This document shows positions 27,442 through 36,965 of a DNA stretch of 38,143 nucleotides, one piece after another; the stretch's first letter is position 1, and each line of letters opens with the position of its first letter. A model generated the notes under the pieces. It had not been told where the DNA came from and did not search any database. It worked only from the letters and a program-made list of their open reading frames with translations. Made by a program: the position numbers and the translations under genes. Source of the stretch: an uncultured Actinomycetes bacterium (lineage in GTDB: Bacteria > Actinomycetota > Acidimicrobiia > Acidimicrobiales > Ilumatobacteraceae); the NCBI GenBank assembly GCA_903872155.1, contig CAIQJP010000042.1, forward strand, positions 147,028-185,170, read 5' to 3'.

Positions 27442-28043
27442 ATCGAATTGATGTAGCGAAAAGTGAGGTTGATGCGCGCTTCAACAAATTTCTTCGTCTT
27501 TGGAACATCATGCATCCAATATTGTTGAGACAAGCCACTCATCACCAACAACGAGCCAGACGCCAAGGAAACTTGTTGTAGTTCTTTGCTCTGGCGATGT
27601 CGTAAACGAAAGTTACGTTCTCCGCCAAAACTCACCGATGCAATGACCGGCTCAGCACCTAGTTCGGGCTCATCATCGGCGTGCAGACCCATTGAGTCTT
27701 GACCATCGCGATAGAGATTCACTAAGACCGAATTGAATTGGGTAGATGCTGCTTCTTCGCAGCGTTGTTTGATTTCAAGCAATGTCGGGGTCATTGGTCG
27801 AGGGTCAAGGGTGATTCCCGAATACGAATACGCTAAATCTCCATACCAACACGCCAACCGTGGTTGAGGAACTTCTTTACCGAACAAAATGATGTTGCGT
27901 GCTTCCCATGGGGTTTCATCATTTATTTTGCGAAACATGCGGTCGCATTCGTCCGAATTGAAAAATCCTGGGCGATATAACGCGCTGCCGTCGTGAGGCA
28001 ACAGTTCTTGAGGTTGCATGAGTGGCTCATCAAAAAGTCTCAT
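27438..28043 (-). CDS. alkB: AlkB-family 2-oxoglutarate/Fe(II) dioxygenase (ALKBH2-like)
   Basis: AlkB proteins remove methyl groups from N1-methyladenine and N3-methylcytosine in DNA or RNA by oxidation. The 201-residue protein keeps the iron ligands His121-x-Asp123 (GLHADDE) and His178 (QQYWMHDVPKT). The 2-oxoglutarate-binding arginines are in EARINLTFR (Arg190, Arg196). The PxPRLACWYGDLAYSYSG segment and the 'ASVSFGGERNFRLRHR' motif fit the ALKBH2 group. It is the last gene of a minus-strand operon after a hypothetical and an NfeD-like gene (14 and 11 bases between them). Confidence 0.93.
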   Translation of the reverse strand: MRLFDEPLMQPQELLPHDGSALYRPGFFNSDECDRMFRKINDETPWEARNIILFGKEVPQPRLACWYGDLAYSYSGITLDPRPMTPTLLEIKQRCEEAASTQFNSVLVNLYRDGQDSMGLHADDEPELGAEPVIASVSFGGERNFRLRHRQSKELQQVSLASGSLLVMSGLSQQYWMHDVPKTKKFVEARINLTFRYINSI

Positions 28044-28057
28044 ACGACGTCAACTCT

Positions 28058-28507
28058 TTATGGCATGGGTAAATCAGCAAATTGCGATTCAATAATTGAG
28101 CGATCTTCAAGGTCGCTAATTCCGGCGATCAATTGCACTGTCACCATGTACACATCGCCATAGCGGTCGTCATCGGCATTCAACAACGCGCGCGAATAAC
28201 CCTCGTGCAATGAAGCGATCAGCCAATCATCAACTGCGTTTTCAATTGCCCGAGCAATAGCCGATTCAATCAGTGTCACCGCATCTTCGGCCATGCCATT
28301 CACGGTGAGCGCTCGAGCAACTTGCCAATCACCAATCAACAAGTTCATCGCATTTCCGATGGGCTCCCAGAGCGCTCGTGACGCCAAAGCTTCACACAAT
28401 GCTCGGTACGCATCTTCTTCTGAGAGTTCGCTGCGATCAAGAATGTCTGATGCATTGTTATACGCGCTGATTGCCAATTGGCGACGAGTTTGAATTGCAT
28501 CACCCAT
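28058..28507 (-). CDS. Hypothetical helical protein
   Basis: The 149-residue protein is not recognised. It is mainly alpha-helical, with no signal peptide or membrane helix, and acidic. The helices look like repeated units around 'AYRALCEALASRALWEPI', 'AVTLIESAIARAIEN' and 'LHEGYSRALLNADDDRYGD', which could be TPR-like, but the repeat is not clear. It sits between the nfeD-like and alkB-like genes in one operon, with short gaps on both sides. Confidence 0.7.
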   Translation of the reverse strand: MGDAIQTRRQLAISAYNNASDILDRSELSEEDAYRALCEALASRALWEPIGNAMNLLIGDWQVARALTVNGMAEDAVTLIESAIARAIENAVDDWLIASLHEGYSRALLNADDDRYGDVYMVTVQLIAGISDLEDRSIIESQFADLPMP

Positions 28508-28518
28508 AGTGAGACCCT

Positions 28519-29901
28519 TTACTTCTCTTCGATCTCCGCGACTTCTTTGGGTCGGCGTTCGCGGTAATCGCGAGCACCACCCTCCTCAGGCTCGACCTGC
28601 AACACGATGCCGTCAATGGCAACAACACGCGCCATTTCACCAGACTTCACGGGAGTTGCACGGTTGGTGCGGGCCTTCCAACGGGCAGCGCCTATTTGTA
28701 CTGCGCCATCGGGGCTGATATCAGAGATTGCCATGCCAACTTCACCAATCAGACGTTCGCGTCCAACCGTTGGCGTTGCAAAGCGTGTACGAGTCATGCT
28801 CGGCATACCCGACACAAATGTGAGTGCAATGCCGCCAACACCAACAAGCAAACTCAACCACGACACCTGCAGTGATTGCTGATCAAAGACTGGGAACATA
28901 AAGACCGATGAAACAGTGAAGGCAACGAGTCCGAAACCAGTCCAGAATCGCGGAATTCCAACTTGCACATCAATGGAGAAGGCAAACATCGAGACAAACA
29001 TCAAGATGAGTGCCCAGTTACGTTCGGGTAATTCGCCAAGACCGTAGAACGAAAGCAATAGCAACACTGCACCAACAACACCAGCAACGCCGATACCAGC
29101 GGTGAAGAATTCAAAGATCAAAAGCGCGAGGCCAATAATGAGGAACAGGTATGCAACAGGCGGGCTCGCTGACGTGTGCAACATTTGAGCCCACAAACCA
29201 AGCTTGTGGAAACGAACCGTGGTGATGTCGTTTGAAACACTTCCATCTTCGTTGAGAGTTTCAACTGCAGTATCAAGGGTGACACCATCAAACGTGAGAC
29301 CGTCAAGGGCATAGACCATGTTGCGAATCGTTGGGGCACCTTCGTCGCTAATTTCTAGCTTCAATGCTCCAGCACGACGAGCGTCTTGGAAGCCAAGAGT
29401 TTCGGTACGCAATTGGTCGGTTGCTTCACCGAAGTCGACGCCATCAACGAGCGGTGTTCCTGACTTACCAATACGAGTGCCCGGTGCCATTCCAGTGGCA
29501 TCGGCTGCTGACAAAAGTTGTGCACCAAGACCAGTTGCCTTCGAGCCTGAAGGTCCGACCCAAATCGCAACCGGGACAGTTGCGTTGGCGATGCGGTTGT
29601 ACAAATCGCGCATCGTGTCACGACCAACGAGCGAAGCCTTTGAGTTGATCTGCAACACCAGAGCTTGGGCTCCATTGGTTTCGGCGTCGGCGATTGCGTT
29701 GTTAATGGCATCGACGATGATGTTGTCAATCAGGCCAGAAACTTGCAGCACGTCAACTGGGGCGAGACCAGTTGCGGTTACTTCAGCGCTCGTGGTCACT
29801 GCCTCTTGAACGGGCGGTTCGGTGCCCGATGACGCATGTGCCACATCAATAAAGCCGAGCACGGAGCCGACAGCAATGAAGAGGATGGCTAGTCTGCGCA
29901 C
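28519..29901 (-). CDS. NfeD-family membrane protein with ClpP-like domain, likely without catalytic serine
   Basis: Full-length NfeD proteins join an extracytoplasmic ClpP/SppA-like serine protease domain, several membrane helices and a soluble OB-fold. Here a signal sequence (residues 1-25) is followed by the ClpP-like part (VLQVSGLIDNIIVDAINNAIADAETNGAQALVLQI), four or more helices (about 235-370) and the C-terminal OB-type domain (VGMAISDISPDGAVQIGAARWKAR). In the region that normally reads G-A-R-A-A-S-A-G, this protein reads GSKATGLG, so the usual Ser is absent, although the following 'MAPGTRIG' is kept. The start is GTG at 29901 with GGAGA 6-8 bases upstream. It leads an operon with a hypothetical and alkB. 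Confidence 0.88.
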   Translation of the reverse strand: MRRLAILFIAVGSVLGFIDVAHASSGTEPPVQEAVTTSAEVTATGLAPVDVLQVSGLIDNIIVDAINNAIADAETNGAQALVLQINSKASLVGRDTMRDLYNRIANATVPVAIWVGPSGSKATGLGAQLLSAADATGMAPGTRIGKSGTPLVDGVDFGEATDQLRTETLGFQDARRAGALKLEISDEGAPTIRNMVYALDGLTFDGVTLDTAVETLNEDGSVSNDITTVRFHKLGLWAQMLHTSASPPVAYLFLIIGLALLIFEFFTAGIGVAGVVGAVLLLLSFYGLGELPERNWALILMFVSMFAFSIDVQVGIPRFWTGFGLVAFTVSSVFMFPVFDQQSLQVSWLSLLVGVGGIALTFVSGMPSMTRTRFATPTVGRERLIGEVGMAISDISPDGAVQIGAARWKARTNRATPVKSGEMARVVAIDGIVLQVEPEEGGARDYRERRPKEVAEIEEK

Positions 29902-29942
29902 GAGTGTCTCCGAAAAAGAAAAATATTGACCCACTGTTCACC

Positions 29943-30869
29943 ATGTCGCGGATGCTTGTGGTGGCCGGCAAGGGTGGTGTCGGCAAGACAACCGTAACGG
30001 CTGCGATGGCACGCGCCTCAGCCGATCTCGGACTTCGAGTGTTAGTTGTGACGCTTAACTCTCGCCAAGGTTTAAGCGAACTGCTGGGCGGAACAGCAAC
30101 CGATGGGTCTGACTACGACGGCACCACTATTTTGAGCGGACTTGGCCCCAATAAGACCGGATCGATTTTGCTTCGGTCATTGACCGCAAGCGATGCCCTT
30201 GAGGACTATTTGGGCACCCAAGGACTCGCTCGATTAGCCAAAAGGTTGGTCTCAACAGGTGTCGTTGGAGTGGTCGCCAGTGCGGCACCAGGCATTGATG
30301 ACCTTTTGGTTTTGGGCAAACTCAAGCACTTGGTCGGTCGCACGGGTCCCGAGGGTGACCATGACCTGATCATCGTCGACGGCCCAGCCGCCGGACACGC
30401 GATTTCGTTCCTGCAATCCCCTGCTGCCATGGCCAAGACCATTAGCGGAGGCCCTTTGCATTCGCAGGCCAACGAAGTTTTGGCCATGCTGCATGACGCC
30501 AGCAAGTGTCGCGTCATCATGGTGACCTTGCCCGAGACGACTCCTGTCAACGAACTTGTTGAAACCACGGCCCTGCTCACCGAAACCGTTGGGGTTCATT
30601 TCGGACCAGTTGTGATCAACGGAGTTGATCATGCTCCTGAAATCACTGCACTTGTGGCGAAGAATCAATTGCCAGAAGGCGAGCTTGGTGATGCGGCCCG
30701 TTATCGCGCCTCGCGATGTGCGATGCACGCCAACGCAGTTGAGCGAGTGAATCAACTTGTTGCGACTGGTTCAATTTCATTGCCACATATTGCAAGTGCA
30801 GGATTGTCCGCCGGTGATATCAAAACTTTGGCGAAAGTTTTGCTTGCAGAAGTGAGCGCACAATCATGA
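29943..30869 (+). CDS. Get3/ArsA-like ATPase A (Rv3679-like)
   Basis: This 309-residue P-loop ATPase of the ArsA/Get3 superfamily begins 'MSRMLVVAGKGGVGKTTVTAAMARA', with the deviant Walker A KGGVGKTT that Get3/MinD proteins share. The Walker B-like 'HDLIIVDGPAAGH' follows. In actinobacteria two such genes stand together (Rv3679/Rv3680, named Bag in mycobacteria), the proteins form a hetero-complex, and they are linked to stress tolerance. Exact cargo is not known. The ATG at 29943 is chosen because it begins the conserved fold. An upstream frame to 29904 would overlap the divergent nfeD-like start. It overlaps the next gene by 4 bases (ATGA). Confidence 0.88.
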   Translation: MSRMLVVAGKGGVGKTTVTAAMARASADLGLRVLVVTLNSRQGLSELLGGTATDGSDYDGTTILSGLGPNKTGSILLRSLTASDALEDYLGTQGLARLAKRLVSTGVVGVVASAAPGIDDLLVLGKLKHLVGRTGPEGDHDLIIVDGPAAGHAISFLQSPAAMAKTISGGPLHSQANEVLAMLHDASKCRVIMVTLPETTPVNELVETTALLTETVGVHFGPVVINGVDHAPEITALVAKNQLPEGELGDAARYRASRCAMHANAVERVNQLVATGSISLPHIASAGLSAGDIKTLAKVLLAEVSAQS

Positions 30870-31972
30870 GCAAGAAGAATTTTCGCGATGTCATTTCAAC
30901 TTCGCGCATTGTGGTGTGCTGTGGTTCGGGTGGAGTTGGCAAAACAACAACTGCCGCCGCGTTAGCGATGCAGGCCGCCGAACTTGGACGACGAGTTGTG
31001 TTGATCACCATTGACCCGGCGAAACGTTTAGCCGATGCACTTGGGTTATCTGACTTAAGTAACGAACCTTCACTCGTGCAACACGAATGTTCGGGCGAAC
31101 TTTGGGCCATGATGCTCGATGCACGCGCCACATTTGACGAAGTCATTCGTCAACAGTCGCGAAATAAGCAACAAGAACAGGCGATTTTGACGAATCCGTT
31201 CTATAGCAATATTGCGAGTCGTTTGTCGGGCAGCCAAGAATACATGGCAGCTGAAAAGCTGTATGAGCTATTTAACGACGATCGGTTTGATCTCGTGATC
31301 GTCGATACTCCCCCAACCCGCGAGGCTCTTGATTTTCTCGAGGCTCCGCAAAGGCTGATGAACTTTCTGGACCACCGCGTATATCGCTGGTTAGTGATGC
31401 CTGCTCGCGGCGGACTGCGTGTGTTGAACTTTGCGGCCCAACCAATTTTGAAAACAATCGGCCGCGTCATTGGTGCCGATGTTTTGGCCGATGCCATCAA
31501 CTTCTTTCAAGCCTTCGAAGGTATTGAGGAAGGTTTTCGTCAGCGAGCGCTCGCCGTTCAGACTTTGTTGAAGTCACAGGACAGTAAATATGTTGTCGTC
31601 GCTTCGGCACATGACGACACCGTTCGTGAAGCAATCTTCTTCACCGATGAACTGGCGCGAGTTGGCACTCCGGTGACCGGATTGATCATCAACCGCCTAC
31701 AGCCAAAATTTGGTAAGGGCTCAGCGACTGCCTCAACTACTGCGGCGCGCAAGGCCGACAAAGAAGGCGACACCGATCTGGCGGCGCTGCACCGCAATAT
31801 GGCCCACCTGCGCCACATCGCGCAGGCCGAAGAAGCCACCTTGAAGCCCCTGCTTGACGCCGTCGGGTCGGCGCTGGTGGTGAAACTCGATCAGCGAGCC
31901 CAAGACATTCATGATCTTGATGCCATCGCCGATTTAGGGCGGGATCTCGTCGCCGCCACCGCCACGAGGTAG
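30866..31972 (+). CDS. Get3/ArsA-like ATPase B (Rv3680-like)
   Basis: The second Get3-like ATPase has 368 residues. It has the canonical P-loop 'CGSGGVGKTTTAAALAMQA', then 'ITIDPAKRLADALGL', the signature Asp-containing 'VIVDTPPTREALDFLEAP', and 'GTPVTGLIINRLQPKF'. A C-terminal helical part includes 'IAQAEEATLKPLLDAVGSALV'. Compared with its partner it keeps the more complete ArsA-type switch motifs, as in Rv3680. Its start overlaps the first ATPase by 4 bases, so the two are made together. Its stop overlaps the -10 box of the receiver gene. Confidence 0.9.
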   Translation: MSKKNFRDVISTSRIVVCCGSGGVGKTTTAAALAMQAAELGRRVVLITIDPAKRLADALGLSDLSNEPSLVQHECSGELWAMMLDARATFDEVIRQQSRNKQQEQAILTNPFYSNIASRLSGSQEYMAAEKLYELFNDDRFDLVIVDTPPTREALDFLEAPQRLMNFLDHRVYRWLVMPARGGLRVLNFAAQPILKTIGRVIGADVLADAINFFQAFEGIEEGFRQRALAVQTLLKSQDSKYVVVASAHDDTVREAIFFTDELARVGTPVTGLIINRLQPKFGKGSATASTTAARKADKEGDTDLAALHRNMAHLRHIAQAEEATLKPLLDAVGSALVVKLDQRAQDIHDLDAIADLGRDLVAATATR

Positions 31973-31975
31973 CGT
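31970..31975 (+). promoter_or_regulatory. Putative -10 box for a leaderless receiver-gene start
   Basis: TAGCGT (TANNNT) ends 7 bases before the GTG at 31983. Its first three bases are the stop codon of the Get3-like ATPase B, so the promoter lies on the end of the coding region. Confidence 0.3.
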
Positions 31976-31982
31976 TTCGTCT

Positions 31983-32447
31983 GTGCATGTGATCCTGGCT
32001 ACCGATGCTGACTGGCTGGTCGACGAAGTCGTCGCCTCCCTTGGCGGACCCGAAACAACTTTCACCCATTGTCGCGACGGACGCTCGGTTGTCGAGGTGG
32101 TCAAGGCTCGTACCCCTGATCTGGTGATTCTTGATCTGCAGATCGGCACCATGGGCGGCATTGCCGTCACCATGGACTTGCGTCTCGACGAAAGTGGTGG
32201 CACGTTGCCCCATGTTCCGATCTTGATGTTGCTCGATCGTCAAGCCGATGTGCACATGGCTCGTCGTAGTGGCGCAGATGGTTGGCTCATCAAGCCGCTT
32301 GATGCATTGCGTCTACGCCGTGCCAGCAAAGCCATCGCTGCCGGAGGTTGCTTCGCTGAGGGAATCCCCGCAGTCGACGAACCGGTCGTTGAAGAAATCG
32401 TTGAAGAAGTCGCTGCTGCAGAAGTTGAAGTCGCAACCGCCAACTGA
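31983..32447 (+). CDS. Stand-alone response-regulator receiver protein with acidic tail
   Basis: The 154-residue protein has a CheY-like receiver domain: acidic pair at Asp8/Asp10, phospho-acceptor Asp51 in VILDLQIGTMGG, and the conserved Lys104 in WLIKPLDA. The usual Thr/Ser in the fourth strand is replaced by Leu (ILMLLD), so switching may be altered. There is no DNA-binding output domain. Instead a short Glu/Val/Ala-rich acidic tail follows. No histidine kinase is adjacent. The start is GTG at 31983, supported by the TANNNT box 7 bases upstream. An in-frame GTG two codons later is also possible. Confidence 0.85.
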   Translation: MHVILATDADWLVDEVVASLGGPETTFTHCRDGRSVVEVVKARTPDLVILDLQIGTMGGIAVTMDLRLDESGGTLPHVPILMLLDRQADVHMARRSGADGWLIKPLDALRLRRASKAIAAGGCFAEGIPAVDEPVVEEIVEEVAAAEVEVATAN

Positions 32448-33164
32448 TTACGGGTACGCAATACCTAACAGTGCGTGCGTATTGGGTCCTGCAATTCCGT
32501 CAACGGGAATGTTCTGCGAAAACTGGAAGTTCATCACCGCTTTAATCGTTGCCGGACCGTATTGACCATCAGCCACATCTTCAAGAAAACCAGCGTTAAT
32601 CAACGCTTCTTGTAGAGCAGTCACTCGAGGACCAATGTCGCCATACAGCAATTGGTCGGTCGCACTTTCGGGGTGATACCCCTTATTGGTTTCATCACAC
32701 GGAAAACCTGCAACGGCGATTTGAATTGTCGTGAGGATAAAACTCTCGTTAGTTATTGCGCCTTCAGGTTCTGGCCCATACCCATCGGGCACCGAATAGC
32801 AGTAGATGTATAGCGGGTCATACATCTTCCACTCGTTGTTTTCTAAATGGAACGGAATAACGCCCTCGCATTCACCACAGTCGGGGTAATTCTGAGTGAT
32901 CATCCAGTCACCGAGACATTCGAGTTTGATTAAACCACTGACGTCTTGATCGGCCGAAACAGCAGACAGGTCACAAGCGGGCTCGACTTCGAGAGGAGCG
33001 CTTGTTGTTGTTATCTCAAAGGTTGTTGTCGAGGCTTCGGTACTAGACACATCTGACACTGGCGCCGAGCCGTCAGCTGTTGTACTGGCGGAACTACTGC
33101 ATCCTGCTAAGAGGCCGAATATCACTGCAGCGGCACCGAGCCTTCGCACCATTTGCTGTTTCAT
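32448..33164 (-). CDS. Lipoprotein with C-terminal peptidoglycan-binding domain
   Basis: The protein (238 aa from the ATG at 33164) has a lipobox LLAG-Cys22 after a hydrophobic segment, so it should be lipid-anchored outside the membrane. A Ser/Thr-rich linker (about 25-60) follows. A middle domain of about 100 residues contains several cysteines (CDLS, LECLGDW, YPDCGECEG, YIYCYSV, FPCDETN). A PG_binding_1 domain ends the protein ('GPRVTALQEALINAGFL...DGQYGPATIKAVMNFQ'). The family usually targets peptidoglycan. The start may also be at 33176. Its stop abuts the convergent receiver gene with no gap. Confidence 0.85.
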   Translation of the reverse strand: MKQQMVRRLGAAAVIFGLLAGCSSSASTTADGSAPVSDVSSTEASTTTFEITTTSAPLEVEPACDLSAVSADQDVSGLIKLECLGDWMITQNYPDCGECEGVIPFHLENNEWKMYDPLYIYCYSVPDGYGPEPEGAITNESFILTTIQIAVAGFPCDETNKGYHPESATDQLLYGDIGPRVTALQEALINAGFLEDVADGQYGPATIKAVMNFQFSQNIPVDGIAGPNTHALLGIAYP

Positions 33165-33285
33165 CTTCGCCCCCATTTTCCTCTTGAGGTCAGAGTAAAC
33201 CAAGCCAGGTGGGCAGTGTCACCAAAAGCCGGTTGTGCAGTTAGGGGAAACTGCCGAGTCCCTATAGGCTCGTTTCCTGCACCAT

Positions 33286-33363
33286 CGGGGTGTAGCGCAG
33301 CTTGGCTAGCGCGCCACGTTCGGGACGTGGAGGCCGGAGGTTCAAATCCTCTCACCCCGACCA
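33286..33363 (+). tRNA. tRNA-Pro (anticodon CGG), CCA encoded
   Basis: The cloverleaf is complete: acceptor CGGGGTG/CACCCCG, D arm, anticodon stem CCACG/CGTGG with loop TTCGGGA (anticodon CGG), T arm with TTCAAAT, discriminator A. CCA at 33361-33363 is encoded. A strong hairpin follows directly. Confidence 0.96.
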
Positions 33364-33366
33364 GCA

Positions 33367-33394
33367 CACATCCCCCGCTTCGGCGGGGGATGTG
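33367..33394 (+). terminator. Hairpin terminator after tRNA-Pro, UUCG tetraloop
   Basis: CACATCCCCCGC, loop TTCG, then GCGGGGGATGTG form a perfect 12-bp stem closed by the very stable UUCG tetraloop, starting three bases after the tRNA CCA. A short weak T stretch follows (ccattt). Its role is probably to end the tRNA transcript or set its 3' trailer. Confidence 0.8.
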
Positions 33395-33429
33395 CCATTT
33401 ACCGGGTCATTTCGCCCTACGGTGAACCC

Positions 33430-33708
33430 GTGGATATTGCGCAACTTCAAGATGTCATCGAACGTACCTACGGCGATCGTGATCGTGCCCGAGGCGTGCC
33501 CTCAACTGTGGCCTGGTTAGCCGAAGAAATCGGCGAACTCGCTCAGGCCGTGCGCAAAGGAACCAAGGCGCAACAAGAGCACGAGTTCAGCGATGTGTTG
33601 GCCTGGGTGGCGACCCTCGCCAATCAAATGGGCGTCGACTTATCTGCGTGTGTTGAGCGTTATGCCAACGGATGTCCGCGCTGCGAGGCTCTTCCCTGTG
33701 CTTGCTAA
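33430..33708 (+). CDS. MazG-like nucleotide pyrophosphohydrolase with Cys-rich tail
   Basis: The 92-residue protein has the MazG/HisE all-alpha metal-binding pattern EEIGE...EFSDVLAW (Glu32, Glu33, Glu36, Glu52 and Asp55). It probably hydrolyses (d)NTPs to monophosphates and may clean the nucleotide pool. The C-terminus ends GCPRCEALPCAC, four closely spaced cysteines that could bind zinc. The start is GTG at 33430. Its stop is 7 bases from the convergent asd. Confidence 0.85.
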   Translation: MDIAQLQDVIERTYGDRDRARGVPSTVAWLAEEIGELAQAVRKGTKAQQEHEFSDVLAWVATLANQMGVDLSACVERYANGCPRCEALPCAC

Positions 33709-33715
33709 CTGATCT

Positions 33716-35604
<1,889 letters not shown>

Positions 35605-35607
35605 GAA

Positions 35608-36858
35608 TTATTTCCGCTCGGGCAACGGTGCGCTATATGACTGGCCACTGTCGAGACCAAATGCAGTGTGCAATGAGCGGGCGGCCTTTTCAAGATCGGC
35701 CGCAGCAACAACAACGGAAATGCGAATGGTCGACGTTGAGATCATTTCAATGTTCACATCGTTGTCAGCAAGAGTGCGGAACATCTTGGCGGCAATGCCG
35801 GGACTGGTTTTCATTCCCGCACCGACCAATGAAATTTTGGCAATTGAATCGTCTTGTGCAATGCCAGCAGCACCAATTTCTTTGGCAACCGATTCAACGA
35901 TTCCTTGCGCGACTTTCATGTCGGCCTTCGGCACAGTGAAACTGATGTCGGTGTTGCCATCAGTTGACGTGTTCTGCACGATCATGTCGACGTTCACGTT
36001 TGATTCGGCAAGTTGTTCAAACAACGCAGCCGAAATTCCGGGGCGATCGGGCACCTTTCGCACGGTCACTTTGGCTTCACTGGTATCGGTGACAACTCCA
36101 GAGATAATGGGATCTTCCATCGAAGGCTCCTGACTAGTGACCCAAGTGCCAGGTTCCCAGGTGAAACTGGAACGCACTTGAATCGGGACATTGTGATTAC
36201 GAGCAAATTCGACTGAACGCAGAGCAAGAACCTTGCTACCAGCGCCAGCCATTTCGAGCATTTCATCAAAGTTGATGTGTTGCAGTTTGCGTGCTTGCGG
36301 AACGATGCGCGGGTCGGCGGTAAAGACGCCCGTGACATCGGTGTAAATCTCGCAACTATCGGCATTGAGCGCAGCCGCCAGAGCAACCGCCGTGGTGTCC
36401 GAGCCACCACGACCAAGCGTGGTGATTTCTTTATCGGTGCTGACGCCTTGGAAGCCGGCGACGACACATACTTTGCCTTGTGACAGCGCCTCGCGGACGC
36501 GATCGCCCTTCACTTCAAGAATCTTGGCTTTGGTGTGCACGGTGTCGGTGATGATGCCGACTTGGCTTCCCGTGAAACTGATGGCGTCAATTCCTACGCC
36601 GGCGAGAGCCATACATACCAGGGTCATAGAGATGCGCTCGCCAGTAGTGAGCAACATGTCGAGTTCGCGGGCCGGCTGCACCGATGAGACATCGTTGGCG
36701 AGCTTGATCAGGTTGTCCGTTGACTTACCCATGGCCGAAACCACAACGACCACATCGTTGCCGTGGCGCTTGGTGAAGGCCACATGTTCGGCCACGGCAC
36801 GGATACGTTCAGGGTCGGCTACCGAAGTGCCTCCATATTTTTGGACAATGAGTGCCAC
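35608..36858 (-). CDS. lysC: Aspartate kinase
   Basis: Aspartate kinase phosphorylates aspartate at the head of the lysine/threonine/methionine pathway. The protein (416 aa) has the N-terminal KYGGTSVADPERI motif, 'VVVVSAMGKSTDNLI', 'TTLGRGGSDTTAVALAA' and the 'FDEMLEMAGAGSKVL' segment. Two ACT regulatory domains (about 265-400) are present, so feedback control by lysine/threonine is expected. In many actinobacteria an internal start makes a separate small subunit that contains the ACT domains. It heads the lysC-methyltransferase-asd operon. Confidence 0.97.
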   Translation of the reverse strand: MALIVQKYGGTSVADPERIRAVAEHVAFTKRHGNDVVVVVSAMGKSTDNLIKLANDVSSVQPARELDMLLTTGERISMTLVCMALAGVGIDAISFTGSQVGIITDTVHTKAKILEVKGDRVREALSQGKVCVVAGFQGVSTDKEITTLGRGGSDTTAVALAAALNADSCEIYTDVTGVFTADPRIVPQARKLQHINFDEMLEMAGAGSKVLALRSVEFARNHNVPIQVRSSFTWEPGTWVTSQEPSMEDPIISGVVTDTSEAKVTVRKVPDRPGISAALFEQLAESNVNVDMIVQNTSTDGNTDISFTVPKADMKVAQGIVESVAKEIGAAGIAQDDSIAKISLVGAGMKTSPGIAAKMFRTLADNDVNIEMISTSTIRISVVVAAADLEKAARSLHTAFGLDSGQSYSAPLPERK

Positions 36859-36965
36859 AAGGGTGTCAGGCTACCTCTTTACAGCGCTGAGATCAGGTTG
36901 TTTACCTAACGATCACCATTCCTGACCTGCGTGGCAGGCCTCTCCCCCGTTAGCCTTCCCCCACT

